DNA from: Myxococcales bacterium
GTDB lineage: Bacteria; Myxococcota_A; UBA9042
Direction of reading: 5' to 3'
Assembly: GCA_009692465.1 (NCBI GenBank)
Contig: SHZD01000033.1
Span: 1 to 40,120 of the forward strand
Length of the DNA stretch: 40,120 bases
In this document: positions 15,210 to 23,931 of the stretch, piece after piece
How positions within the stretch are numbered: the first letter of the stretch is position 1
Layout: every line of letters starts with the position of its first letter
Notes under the pieces: model-generated
Told to the model about the DNA's origin: nothing
Database searches by the model: none
Seen by the model: only the letters and a program-made list of their open reading frames with translations
Made by a program: the position numbers and the translations under genes

Positions 15210-16141
15210 GGTTCTCCATTGAGCAATTGCGCGACGGCCAACACGTCACCCTCGGTGTGCCAGTTCACCGCGATTAAATTGACCCGCTGGTTGTGCTTCG
15301 TTGCGCACTTGCGCACGCGATCTAGCAACAGCGGATTGTGATTGGCGACTTTGGCCAAGTCCTCGTGACTACTAAGGCCCTTGGTCAAGAAGTGATTGAC
15401 CACAAAGAAGTCGTTGCCGGCCTGGCCGCGCAAGACGTCGCAGGAGAATTCCTCTGGTGTTTCAGCACTATAGGGCGTATCAAAAGCGACGGTCTGGTAC
15501 GCGTGATTCCAAGGCAGCGAGCCCTTGCCCGATTCCAACATGATCAGCACCCTCTTGTCGCTGTCGATCAGGGCCAAGAGGGTAGGCCACGGAGCGCCAG
15601 TCGCGTGTTCGATGCACAGCGGTCGCAATTGCGCCGCCGTCAGCGCCACGTCAATCGCCGTCTCGGCTACATAGTCCTCGACAACCAACACGATCGCAGT
15701 TCTCGGATGGGTCTGCAGCCAGTCGCGAACATCCGCGAAGGCGTCCTGCAAATCGCGCTGGCCAAGCACGCAATAGCCGTGACAAAGCATGGGCTTGCCG
15801 AGCGAAGCTTGGTCGGTCGAACCGTCGTTGGGGTGCACATCGACCATCATTGCAGTGATCCCAGCATCAAGTTGGGCACGCAGGCCATTGGGTTGATTCG
15901 GCAAGCCCCATTTGTCGGCCTTGCTCGACATCGCATTGTGGGCGGTGGGAAACGCGATGTGATTCAATGGGCGAAAACAGTTACTTACCAAGCCGTTGCA
16001 CGGAAGTGTGGCCGCCGCTTTTACCTCGGCATGGCTGTCGCTGCTACCAGGCGTCGTTGCCGCGAGTTGCTCTGTGACGCCGCACCCAGTGAGGCAAACG
16101 AAGCAAAACAGGATGAAAATGCGCGATACGCGGTACGCCAT
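15206..16141 (-). CDS. Lipoprotein with PI-PLC X-like (TIM-barrel phosphodiesterase) domain
   Basis: About 311 aa from the ATG at 16139-16141; an in-frame TTG at 16177 with GAGG upstream is an alternative start. Signal peptide MAYRVSRIFILFCFVCL with lipobox LTGC. The mature protein has the PLC-X pattern: FRPLNHIAFPTAHNAMSS with candidate catalytic His68, the GLRAQLDAGITAMMVDVH strand, and LCHGYC with candidate His121. Later strands IVLVVEDYV and RVLIMLESG fit the barrel. Such proteins resemble PLCXD and plant PLC-like proteins; substrates may be phosphoinositides or other phosphodiesters. Cys residues around the active site may form disulphides outside the cytoplasm. It is coupled by ATGA to the following lipoprotein gene. 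Confidence 0.75.
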   Translation of the reverse strand: MAYRVSRIFILFCFVCLTGCGVTEQLAATTPGSSDSHAEVKAAATLPCNGLVSNCFRPLNHIAFPTAHNAMSSKADKWGLPNQPNGLRAQLDAGITAMMVDVHPNDGSTDQASLGKPMLCHGYCVLGQRDLQDAFADVRDWLQTHPRTAIVLVVEDYVAETAIDVALTAAQLRPLCIEHATGAPWPTLLALIDSDKRVLIMLESGKGSLPWNHAYQTVAFDTPYSAETPEEFSCDVLRGQAGNDFFVVNHFLTKGLSSHEDLAKVANHNPLLLDRVRKCATKHNQRVNLIAVNWHTEGDVLAVAQLLNGEP

Positions 16142-16300
16142 GGTCGCGAATTTGGGCTTTTTGGCTTGCGTAATCAAGCCGTCGCCCTCATAATTTCGCG
16201 CCGTGAATCGTCGCTGGATGGCGAGATTCAGTTAGCCTTTGGGCGGTACTCAGCAGGTTGTTGGCCCAAACTTATTGATACTATTGAGAGGAGCAGGTTC

Positions 16301-17359
16301 ATGCGCAAGACGACCATTTTGGCGATTACATTGTTTTCGTTGGCAGCCGCAGGTTGTGTCGCCAGTAGTGGCGGCGGTGGTGGCAGCAGTTCGGGCACTG
16401 GCACAGGCACCGGTAGCGATACTGCGTCCGGCACCGTCACCGACACCACGTCGGGATCAGGCAGCGGTGACAACACCAAGAATACCGCGGCCATTTCGGG
16501 AACTGGTGAAGGTGGTCAAAAGTCCGAAGTCAAAGTCGACAAAGCGGCCAAGTCCGAAGACGCAACGGCAAAGCAGAACCAGAACGGTGCGGTCAACGCC
16601 GGAAAAATCCTGAATTTGTATGTGTCAGAGGCAAACGCTGACGGCAGCGCCGAGATCATGTCGATCATTGTCGACACCGAAAAGGTCGGCATTCCCGGCA
16701 CTGGCATCCCCGTCGGCAAGCCCGGTGACGCGGTATCCATCACCTACTTCGTAACCAGCGCCACTGGCGGCGGCACCTACACCTCGACAGGCAAGGGCAC
16801 CATCGATATTTCGACTTGCCCGGCCAAGTCCGGCGAGGCCGTGGTTGGCAAGCTCAACGGGGTGGAAATGAACGGCGACGCGGTGTTGTCGGGTCCAAAA
16901 ACCATCACTTTCAACGGCTCGTTCAATCTGGTGTACTTTGGTGGCGCCGGCCAGCTCATGTGCAAGGCGGTCGAGCAGCCCAAGGCCGACGCAGGCAGCA
17001 CCGAGACCTCAACCGGCGGCGGTGGCACCTGCGACGGCAACTTTTGCGACAACGGCGCCAACAAGACCCGCAATTGCTGCCCCCATCTCGAGTGTATCCA
17101 GAAATGTTACGGCGAATGCGGGTTCGCAGCCCAGTCTTGCGTCATGGGCTGTGGCGCTGATTCGGCGTGCTCAGAAAAGTGCGTCAAGAATGTTTACACT
17201 TGCAGTTCAGGGTGTTTCGCGAAGTGCAATGTCAACGCTGGCTGCCTTGCTGCGGCCAAGAAGCTCGATGAATGCGAGCAAAAGAACGGCTGCAGCGGCA
17301 AAGGCGAACTGGCCTGCGTTGAGGCCAAGTGCTGCGCCGAAGCCAAAGCTGTTTTCTAG
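16301..17359 (+). CDS. Cys-rich lipoprotein with Gly/Ser/Thr linker
   Basis: A 352-aa predicted lipoprotein. The ATG at 16301 has a strong GAGAGGAG ribosome site 7 bases upstream. The signal peptide MRKTTILAITLFSLAA ends in lipobox AAGC, followed by a Gly/Ser/Thr/Asp low-complexity stretch to about residue 60. The central part (about 100-225) has beta-rich, Cys-poor sequence (GKILNLYVSEAN, DAVSITYFVTSA). The last 105 residues hold about 25 cysteines in pairs and triplets (CDGNFCDNG, NCCPHLEC, CGADSACSEKC). The composition resembles the two other Cys-rich lipoproteins in the window, but the cysteine spacing differs. A disulphide-rich surface protein is likely; function unknown. Confidence 0.75.
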   Translation: MRKTTILAITLFSLAAAGCVASSGGGGGSSSGTGTGTGSDTASGTVTDTTSGSGSGDNTKNTAAISGTGEGGQKSEVKVDKAAKSEDATAKQNQNGAVNAGKILNLYVSEANADGSAEIMSIIVDTEKVGIPGTGIPVGKPGDAVSITYFVTSATGGGTYTSTGKGTIDISTCPAKSGEAVVGKLNGVEMNGDAVLSGPKTITFNGSFNLVYFGGAGQLMCKAVEQPKADAGSTETSTGGGGTCDGNFCDNGANKTRNCCPHLECIQKCYGECGFAAQSCVMGCGADSACSEKCVKNVYTCSSGCFAKCNVNAGCLAAAKKLDECEQKNGCSGKGELACVEAKCCAEAKAVF

Positions 17360-17444
17360 ATCTGGTCAAGCTGAAAAACAAGCGATTTCGCCAGTTGCGT
17401 TTGGTTGATGACCGGCGAGTTCGCTCGACTAACGCGATGCTGCG

Positions 17445-17476
17445 CTCAAAAAACGAAGCAAATTTTGAGTTGCGAT
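17445..17476 (+). terminator. Weak terminator-like hairpin after the Cys-rich lipoprotein gene
   Basis: CTCAAAA (17445-17451) and TTTTGAG (17463-17469) can pair, and a TTTTTT run follows near 17471-17476. The stem is A/T-rich, so the call is tentative. It sits between convergent genes. Confidence 0.25.
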
Positions 17477-17484
17477 GGTGTTTT

Positions 17485-18414
17485 TTAGGGCGGGCTGCCC
17501 TGACGGGCCCAATGCCACGCGGCCGCTGTGGTCGAGAAGAGTAAAGCCGCAAGCAGTGAATGGGCAGTAGTTACAGCAGTGTGCAAGAACGAGAAAATGT
17601 TGATCGCGCCCACCGCGGCCTGGGCCAGAACCAGCACTAACAGCATCATCGCAATCCGACGCAGCTGCGGCTGGCCCTTCCAAGCAACAGTAGCGCCAAT
17701 CGCCGTTGCTACCAGTAAGTAGGCGTTGAGCCGGTGCAAAATTTGCCAGCCAACGGCGCCTTGAAAGCTTGGAAACCACAAGCCCCCGTAACAAGTGGGA
17801 AACTCAGTACAGACCAGCCCGGCGATGGTGCCCGCGATAGCGCCACCGAGCAGGAACTGGAGCACCAAGCTTATTGTCCACAACCACAGCAACGCCGGTG
17901 TCCGCGCGTTGCCAGCTGCGGGACTCGCTGGGGCGCGGGCCGTTAGGCCAGTCACCAACGCGATAGCTGCGAAAAGATTGCCTAAAACCAGATGGATGAC
18001 CACCGTCCACCCCGCCGGGCGCGGATCGCCATCGCCGCGATGGACGATCAACACCGTCAATCCGCCGACTACGATCTGAAGCGCCAATAAGCTCCCCAGC
18101 GCAATTACCCGTTTGCGCAGGCGCTGGCGCAATTCCTGGTCTCGGTAGACGCGAATCGCACAACCAACAAACAACGCACTGACGACCAAAGCGAATAAGC
18201 GGTGCCCATACTCGTAGACGACGCCGGTCAACTTGAGGCTGGGCACCAGCGCTCCATGGCACAACGGCCAATCGGGACAGGCAAGGCCGGCTTTCTTGGC
18301 GCGAACCAGCGCCCCAAAGGCGATCTGCACCCAACTGGTCGCAGCAAGCGCGTAGAACCACACCGCAATTGTGCGGTCACGAGGTTCAGGTTGCGGTGAA
18401 TCCATAGACTGCAT
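17485..18414 (-). CDS. ctaA: Heme A synthase (CtaA/COX15)
   Basis: A 309-aa integral inner-membrane protein with about eight hydrophobic segments; it oxidises the methyl group of heme O to make heme A for aa3-type cytochrome oxidases. Both halves show the family signature: CPDWPLC and CTEFPTC cysteine pairs in extracytoplasmic loops, and histidines in EYGHRL, VIHLVLGN, LHRLNAY and TTAHSLL that serve as heme ligands. The internal two-fold similarity of the family is visible. The ATG at 18412-18414 lacks a clear ribosome site; a second ATG lies three codons in. No ctaB or cox genes are visible beside it. Confidence 0.92.
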   Translation of the reverse strand: MQSMDSPQPEPRDRTIAVWFYALAATSWVQIAFGALVRAKKAGLACPDWPLCHGALVPSLKLTGVVYEYGHRLFALVVSALFVGCAIRVYRDQELRQRLRKRVIALGSLLALQIVVGGLTVLIVHRGDGDPRPAGWTVVIHLVLGNLFAAIALVTGLTARAPASPAAGNARTPALLWLWTISLVLQFLLGGAIAGTIAGLVCTEFPTCYGGLWFPSFQGAVGWQILHRLNAYLLVATAIGATVAWKGQPQLRRIAMMLLVLVLAQAAVGAINIFSFLHTAVTTAHSLLAALLFSTTAAAWHWARQGSPP

Positions 18415-18471
18415 AGCAACCAGAATTGGCGAAGTGCGCCGCGGTAGGGCGGTTGGCGGCTATACCTGATC

Positions 18472-18586
18472 GCCCAAGTCCGGCATCAACCGGACTTGGG
18501 CAATCTCATGCTTGTTTCGTGGGTCGTCAAGCTCGCGGCTCAGGGCAGCCGACTCGCGGCGACGGACGAAAGTTGATCTCAGACTT
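18472..18586 (-). repeat. Repeat B copy (inverted) with a perfect 12-bp hairpin
   Basis: Read on the minus strand: GCGAGTCGG, core CGCGAGCTTGACGACC, AACAAGCATGAG, then GCCCAAGTCCGG, a 6-nt loop and CCGGACTTGGGC (plus-strand 18472-18501). The core resembles other B copies, but the hairpin arms share no sequence with theirs. It faces repeat B copy 3 head to head, filling the space between ctaA and the TPR gene. No plus-strand gene ends just upstream of it. Confidence 0.7.
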
Positions 18587-18591
18587 CGGTT

Positions 18592-18733
18592 ACTGTGCAC
18601 AGCGGTACAACACTCGATGGGCCTGCGCAACACGGGAGCGGCGAGTCGGGCTTACAGGGCGCGAACTTAGCGACCAACAAAGCGAACAAACGGAGCCAGT
18701 CTCAGAAAGCCTCATTGTGGGACAATTCGTTAG
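18592..18733 (+). repeat. Repeat B copy 3, next to the stop of the TPR gene
   Basis: Matches copy 2 across ACTGTGCAC, CAACACTCGATG, CGCAACACGG, GCGAGTCGG, core CGCGAACTTAGCGACC, AACAAAGCGAACAAACGG and TGGGACAATTCGTTAG. The hairpin arms are imperfect. The end lies one base before the TGA of the TPR gene (18735-18737), in the same relative orientation as copy 2 to mrfA. Confidence 0.8.
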
Positions 18734-18734
18734 C

Positions 18735-19586
18735 TCAAAACCGGCCGCTGACGACAACCCCGCTGGCATCTGGCAGTGGCAGGACGGCGATCTGCGCTGT
18801 GCCTTCGGCGCGCAAGGCCCAGTAAACGCCGACACCAGTCGCAACTATGCCAACACCCAACGTCGAGTACGCCAAAATGCGATTGAGCCGAATGGCTGCG
18901 CGATCGCTATCCAGCTTGGCCGCGCCGCCGGCGTACCCAAAGTAAATTCCCTTGGCATAATCGCCGTTTTTCTTGGTTTCAGCGTCCGCGACTTGTAGGT
19001 GCCAGACGGCACTGCCGCCGATTAGTCCGATGCCTAAGCCGGCAACGCCCCAAGCTGTCCAGTTGGTCTCGCGTTGGGCAATCACAATGCCACCGGCGAC
19101 TGGCGCACCTGCGCCGGGTGCGGCAGGTGTGACCGCTGGGCTTGCGGCTGGCGTCCCGCCGGATTTGAGCTCAGCTAGGTCTGCTGCCTTCTTTTTTGCC
19201 GCCAACTGTTCTTCAATGCGTTCCAGCCGTTGCTGGACTTCCAGCTTTTCAGGGCCTTCGGGTGCCTGATGCAGGTAGCGTTCAAAGAGCAAGCGGGCGT
19301 ACTCCAAGCGTCCGGCTTCTTCATAGGCGCGCCCAGCATTGCGCAATCGCACCACTTTTTCGGGGTTCAGCGCAAACGCGCGTTCAAAGAGTTCCGCAGC
19401 CTGCAGAAAGTTACCGTCTTTAAACAATGCTGCAGCTTCGTCGCTAAGTGGCTTGCCCATATCAGCTTTAGTCGCAGGTGCGGCCAAGACTGCAGGACAA
19501 ACTACTGCTGACACCGAAACCAGCAAACCGGTCAGGCCGAAAGCGAGCAGGACTCGCAGCCTAGACTTGCAGGGTTGTCGCGTCAC
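18735..19586 (-). CDS. Exported TPR protein with C-terminal membrane helices
   Basis: A 283-aa protein: signal peptide or anchor (LRVLLAFGLTGLLVSVSAVV), then TPR-type helices (AAALFKDGNFLQAAELFERAFALNP; RNAGRAYEEAGRLEYARLLFERYL), a charged coil (EKLEVQQRLERIEEQLAAKKKA), an Ala/Pro linker and two hydrophobic segments (AWGVAGLGIGLIGGSAVW and LAYSTLGVGIVATGVGVYWAL). This layout is common in myxobacteria next to Ser/Thr kinase genes. The GTG start overlaps the kinase stop as GTGA, so translation is coupled and the two products probably act together. Repeat B copy 3 ends at its stop. Confidence 0.8.
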   Translation of the reverse strand: MTRQPCKSRLRVLLAFGLTGLLVSVSAVVCPAVLAAPATKADMGKPLSDEAAALFKDGNFLQAAELFERAFALNPEKVVRLRNAGRAYEEAGRLEYARLLFERYLHQAPEGPEKLEVQQRLERIEEQLAAKKKAADLAELKSGGTPAASPAVTPAAPGAGAPVAGGIVIAQRETNWTAWGVAGLGIGLIGGSAVWHLQVADAETKKNGDYAKGIYFGYAGGAAKLDSDRAAIRLNRILAYSTLGVGIVATGVGVYWALRAEGTAQIAVLPLPDASGVVVSGRF

Positions 19587-21520
19587 AATGCCTCATCCCC
19601 GCTGGCGGTGCCCTTCTTGGCCGCCGGCTTGGCACTCTTGGGACTGGAGTCGGCGCGATTGATCTTGGCCTTGGTGGCCACGGCGGCTCTTCCCGCTTCG
19701 GGCGCAGCGATTTGCTCCTGTCTTGGCGCCGAAACAGCTGAAACAGCCGTCGGCAACACGAGACCTAGGGCGACCGGCGGCAGAGCCGCAGCTTCACCGT
19801 GTTTCATTCGGTCGGTTGAAGGCAGGACCGCTCCGGCACCGACTTGGCCCAGTTCGACTGGCGACCGATCAGCACGGATCGGCGGCGGCTGAACCGGCTC
19901 CGCAGTTCGCAATGCACCGGTCGGGATGGGTGCTAGCGCCCCAGTTGGCGGTACTGGTGTCGGCGACGGCGGGGCGAGCGAGGGTGGTAGGGTCCTGGCT
20001 GGCGCCGAAGCCAAGTGCGTGCTGGGTTGATCGCGCACAGCCAACCAAATCGTCGCCGACAACACGGCAAAAGCGAGCACGGTCACGCCAATGCCGATCG
20101 CCGGCCACGGCAGTGGCTTGGACGGTACAGGCGCCGGTGCCTGATCGGTATCCTCAACCTTAGGGGCAGTGATCTTGAGTTGCGGGGCTGTTTGCGTAGG
20201 CAGCGTCATCGTCTGCGGAAGGTACGGGTCGCGCATCGTAGCGTGTTCCAGCACTTCCGTTGCGGCTCCAGCCTCGGCGGAGGTCAGAGTGGAATGCCCA
20301 GTCTGGGGTGATTGCCCTGTTGACGCAGTGGCCGTGGTCGAACTGGCAGCCTGCGGGGTCTGACCAGTCGGCGGTCGCGCTTGCTGAGTACCCGTCGGCG
20401 GAGCAAGCGGCTTGGCCTGTGGTCGCGTAGCCGGGGCACCGCTACCGAGCTTGATCACTTCGCCGTGGCTTTCCGTAGTGTCAGTTGACGCTTGCGGCAT
20501 CTTGGCGGACGGTCGATTGGTGTGGCGCTCGATCGCGCGCGGCGCCGCCTGATCCAGCTCCGGCAGCGTCGCCTCCAGAGCTTCGCGCATCTCATCAGCG
20601 TCACGAAAGCGCTCAAACGGGGCCTTGCGCAACGCTTGCATGACCAAATCGGTAAACGCCCGCGGCAAGCCTGGCACCTTTTCCTTGAGGTGCACGGGCT
20701 CGGTCTGCATGTGCGCGACCAGGGTCTCCATCGGTGACGCCCCGGCCAGAGGCACTTCGCCGGCGACGCACTGGTATAGAATCACCCCGAGGGCATACAA
20801 GTCGGAGCGGCCGTCAAGCGGGCGGTTCAACACCTGCTCTGGACTCATGTATTTGGGGGTACCCACCGTAAAACCGGTCTTGGTCAGCCCGGCGTCCGCG
20901 CTTTGGTCCGTCGGCTTGGCGATGCCAAAATCGATGACCTTGACGAACTCCTCTTCACCGTGAACTTTGCACAAGAAAATATTATCCGGCTTCAGATCGC
21001 GGTGAACCAAACCGGCAGAGTGGGCTTCAGACAGCGATTTAAGTACCGCAATGCCGATCCGAGCGGCGCGCGCGGCGGAAATCTTGCTTTCGGGCGCGGC
21101 TTTAAGCGCTTGGGCTAGTTCGCGCCCCGACAGATACTCCATTGCGATGAATAGCAAGCCAGTATCAGTCTGACCAAAGTCAAAAATCCGTACCGTATGC
21201 GGATGACTGAGCAACGACGAAGCGCGCGCCTCGTTGAAAAAGCGCTTGACGTGTGTGTCATCCTCGCCCAAATCGGGCTTAAGAACCTTGACCACGACTT
21301 CTTGGCGAGTCGCTATATGCGAGGAAAGGAACACGGCGCCAAAACCACCACGGCCAATTTGGCGATCGATCTTGTAGCGACCACCGATGACCAGCCCAGG
21401 CTTGAGAACTTCAAGCGTACTCGTTGTCTTGATGATCGTTGGGCAATGGTGCTCCGGGCACAGCGCTTCCTTGGTCGCGACACCGCATTGGGGGCAAATT
21501 CGCTCGCCGGAATCAGACAT
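19583..21520 (-). CDS. Transmembrane Ser/Thr protein kinase with N-terminal Cys motif
   Basis: A Hanks-type kinase of 645 aa from the ATG at 21518-21520; the frame is open to 21634, but the chosen start gives a natural Zn-ribbon-like N-terminus CPQCG...CPEH. Kinase domain about residues 49-310: Gly loop IGRGGFGAVF, VAIK-type Lys78, HRDLKPDN, DFGIA, GTPKYMSPEQ and DGRSDLYALG, all catalytic residues present. A long Pro/Ala/Thr/Gln-rich linker leads to one transmembrane helix (AIGIGVTVLAFAVLSATIWL) and a Pro/Ala-rich extracytoplasmic tail. No PASTA domain is seen. It is coupled by GTGA to the TPR protein gene. The start has no clear ribosome site. Confidence 0.9.
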   Translation of the reverse strand: MSDSGERICPQCGVATKEALCPEHHCPTIIKTTSTLEVLKPGLVIGGRYKIDRQIGRGGFGAVFLSSHIATRQEVVVKVLKPDLGEDDTHVKRFFNEARASSLLSHPHTVRIFDFGQTDTGLLFIAMEYLSGRELAQALKAAPESKISAARAARIGIAVLKSLSEAHSAGLVHRDLKPDNIFLCKVHGEEEFVKVIDFGIAKPTDQSADAGLTKTGFTVGTPKYMSPEQVLNRPLDGRSDLYALGVILYQCVAGEVPLAGASPMETLVAHMQTEPVHLKEKVPGLPRAFTDLVMQALRKAPFERFRDADEMREALEATLPELDQAAPRAIERHTNRPSAKMPQASTDTTESHGEVIKLGSGAPATRPQAKPLAPPTGTQQARPPTGQTPQAASSTTATASTGQSPQTGHSTLTSAEAGAATEVLEHATMRDPYLPQTMTLPTQTAPQLKITAPKVEDTDQAPAPVPSKPLPWPAIGIGVTVLAFAVLSATIWLAVRDQPSTHLASAPARTLPPSLAPPSPTPVPPTGALAPIPTGALRTAEPVQPPPIRADRSPVELGQVGAGAVLPSTDRMKHGEAAALPPVALGLVLPTAVSAVSAPRQEQIAAPEAGRAAVATKAKINRADSSPKSAKPAAKKGTASGDEAL

Positions 21521-21794
21521 GGTACCAGTGCAGTCGCTCAGCGGGAGGCGCGCAGCTGTAAGTGGGTTGAGCTTCAGACGGACGGGCATCGCACGTAGGT
21601 GGGCCTTTTTGACACAAATTGCGCCGGTGGGCAAGGCGCAGAGTTAGTTGTTGGTTAGTTGTGGGAGTCGCCTGCACTTTGTCGGCCGGAACACCAGAAA
21701 CTGCCGACCGATCAGAATCGACCGGCGAATGAAAAACTGCACTTGAGGCGCCCGTCTGCTGGAGCTTGAGTTCGTGATTGTAACGGTGCAACGC

Positions 21795-22295
21795 TTAGTC
21801 AGGCGTGCATGTCAGGTCAAAACCATTAGGCGGCGCGCAATGTTGGACATGGCAGGTGACACACTCCTTGCCCAGCTTGCCTTGTTTGACAACCACACCT
21901 TTGGGGTCCAACTCGAACCATTGCCAGTCATTGCCTTGGGGCCAATAACCGGCGGACTCCTTGCGCATCACGGTATAACCTATTAACTCTAAACACTTGT
22001 CGTCGTTATACTCTGGCTTGACCACCATCGCACCGACCGGAAACGGTTGGTTGCCCTTTTCATAGGGTAACCACGACACGTAAGGCTGCCAGGCCGCGTC
22101 ATTAACGACCACCCGCACGCCATGAAGCCAATGTTCGTGACTAATCCGGCAGGCGCGCGTTTGTTTCCAGGTCAGGTGGGCGTCCGCGGCAATCAAGGGC
22201 ATGGGCGCGGCAATTGGGTCAGTGCCACAGGCGTAAATGCAAGGAAGTGCAAGCAATATATGGCAGTTGCGGCGCAGTTGCACGGCGGTCCTCAT
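21795..22295 (-). CDS. Cytochrome P460-like c-type haem lipoprotein
   Basis: A 166-aa exported protein. An N-terminal hydrophobic segment with a lipobox-like IYAC points to a periplasmic or outer-membrane lipoprotein. The body follows the cytochrome P460 family: CRISHEHWLHG, WLPYEKGNQPFPVGAMVVKPEY, GYTVMRKESAGYWP and GNDWQWFELDPKG, ending with one c-type haem motif CVTCH (residues 145-149). P460 cytochromes oxidise hydroxylamine or detoxify nitrogen oxides; many relatives have unknown roles, so a specific reaction is not claimed. Two more Cys follow the haem site. It is upstream of the kinase gene on the same strand, with a gap of about 270 bp, and divergent from cinA. Confidence 0.8.
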   Translation of the reverse strand: MRTAVQLRRNCHILLALPCIYACGTDPIAAPMPLIAADAHLTWKQTRACRISHEHWLHGVRVVVNDAAWQPYVSWLPYEKGNQPFPVGAMVVKPEYNDDKCLELIGYTVMRKESAGYWPQGNDWQWFELDPKGVVVKQGKLGKECVTCHVQHCAPPNGFDLTCTPD

Positions 22296-22476
22296 TCGGC
22301 GGTGGTGCAGCGGTCGCGCCGCCGGCCATGCACACTATTGCGATTCTGGCTGCAGGTGCCAAGCCCCGGAGTGATGGGCCAACTGGCGACCCAGAACGGC
22401 TTGAGGTTCGCCAAACGCGTAACAACACGGCACCATCAACGGCTTGGCTGCAATACGCGGCCGGATTGGCCTGTCC

Positions 22477-23718
22477 ATGCCCATCGCTTTTATGGCCATC
22501 GGCGACGAATTGCTCCGCGGTGAATCGCGCGAAGGCAACGGCGCCGTGTTGGCGGAACGACTCGTAGCCCAAGGCCTAGTCCTGAGCCAGATGCGGGTAA
22601 TTGGCGACGATCGCCAGCAGATTGCCACCGCGATCGACGATTTTCGGCGATTGCCCCGCTGCCTTTTGGTGATCAGCGGAGGCCTCGGCCCGACTGACGA
22701 CGACTTTACGCGGCAGGCAATCGCCGACGCCTTGAGCCTGCTGTTGGTGCAGTCGGAAACGGCGCTTGCCAAAATTCAGGAACGATTTGCTTCGCTTGGC
22801 CGCACAATGCACGAGATCAATGCGCGACAGTCGTGGCTGCCACTCGGGGCGACCCTGCTGGAGAATTCCCACGGCTCGGCGCCAGGCTTCTTGGTGCATG
22901 TCCGTGATTTTTCAGTGCTTGCCCTGCCAGGGGTGCCGCGCGAATTTGCGGCAATGCTTGGCGATCACTTGCCAGATGTTCTGCGCAGTATGGGATTTGT
23001 CGCCGATCCGCAAACAGAACTGACATACCGATTATTTGGGCTACCTGAGAGCGAAATGCAAGGAATGTTAGCGACATTGCCTCATTACGCCGCAATCCGC
23101 ATGCGTTCGCTGCCGACGTGGCCAGAAATTCGGCTGAAGCTGGCAAGCGGCGGCGACCCGGCCGCGTTCTCTATGTTTCTGCAGGCGTTTCGCGACAAAC
23201 TGGGGCCGTTTGTCTATGGGCAAGGCGATGGAGACTCGCACGCGGCCGCCGTGTTGCGGGCTCTGCAGCGGCTCGATGTCAAACTGGCGGTGGCCGAATC
23301 GTGTACTGGAGGTCTAATTGCCCACTTGCTGACCGAGGTGCCGGGTGCAAGCCGGACCTTTCAGTTCGGCGCTGTGGCGTATGCCAATGAGGTCAAAGCT
23401 GAAGTTCTGGATGTGCCACGGGGTGTGCTCAGCGACCACGGTGCGGTGAGCGAGCCATGTGTGGCGGCGATGGCCCAGGGTGCGCTGCGGCGGGGTCATG
23501 CCGGAGTTGCGGTGGCGACTTCTGGAGTGGCTGGACCGGCGGGAGGCACGCCGCTCAAGCCGGTGGGAACCTTGTGCCTCGCCATCGCCGATCGCCACGG
23601 CGTCCACAGCGAAACCCGTCAATTGCAAGGGCTTGACCGCCATCGATTCAAGGTACTGGCTGCCCATATCGCTTTTGACCGCATTCTGAAATGGGCACAG
23701 GCCCAAGCGACCGGGTAG
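22477..23718 (+). CDS. cinA: CinA: molybdopterin-binding-fold domain plus NMN deamidase (PncC)
   Basis: A 413-aa two-domain cytoplasmic protein. N-terminal MoaB/MogA-like domain with AIGDELLRGE, VISGGLGPTDDD and HGSAPGF; C-terminal PncC domain with VAESCTGGLIAHLLTEVPGAS, GAVAYANEVKAEVL and TSGVAGPAGGTP. The C-terminal domain deamidates nicotinamide mononucleotide to recycle pyridine nucleotides; the N-terminal domain has ADP-ribose pyrophosphatase activity in characterised members. The ATG at 22477 gives the standard N-terminus; a TTG at 22444 is less likely. It reads away from the P460 gene, with 181 bp between. Together with nadA it is the second NAD-metabolism gene here. Confidence 0.93.
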   Translation: MPIAFMAIGDELLRGESREGNGAVLAERLVAQGLVLSQMRVIGDDRQQIATAIDDFRRLPRCLLVISGGLGPTDDDFTRQAIADALSLLLVQSETALAKIQERFASLGRTMHEINARQSWLPLGATLLENSHGSAPGFLVHVRDFSVLALPGVPREFAAMLGDHLPDVLRSMGFVADPQTELTYRLFGLPESEMQGMLATLPHYAAIRMRSLPTWPEIRLKLASGGDPAAFSMFLQAFRDKLGPFVYGQGDGDSHAAAVLRALQRLDVKLAVAESCTGGLIAHLLTEVPGASRTFQFGAVAYANEVKAEVLDVPRGVLSDHGAVSEPCVAAMAQGALRRGHAGVAVATSGVAGPAGGTPLKPVGTLCLAIADRHGVHSETRQLQGLDRHRFKVLAAHIAFDRILKWAQAQATG

Positions 23719-23931
23719 TCCTTGGAACCGGCGAATCTGCGCGCCGTCGGAGACTGGCAACCGCCTCTAACTCAGTATAAATGTTAGCCTCAACAGCTGC
23801 TGGTCGCTAATGCCCACTTTGCGAAGACCACGCTGTTGAAGTTTTCGCCAAGCTGTGGAAAATATCGACAATAGCCTCGACCGAACCGGTCAACCGCTGG
23901 AGAATGGGGCGATTGGCAGTAGCAGGCAGCA

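Noticed and set aside
17380..17450. Further repeat B copy
   Set aside because: Only CGTTTG and CGAGTTCGCTCG-like words match; the core is missing.
18700..18736. Integron attC site (GACAATTCGTTAG resembles attC ends)
   Set aside because: No complementary attC arm pair or integrase is visible; the match is short.
18426..18998. Open frame through repeat B that reads GRELSDQQSEQTE, with similar peptides in other copies (RRELSDPHSKQTG)
   Set aside because: Spacing between GCGAGTCG and the core varies between 10, 11 and 12 bp among copies, so the frame is not kept; the peptide similarity follows from DNA repeat similarity. The frame also overlaps the TPR gene antisense.
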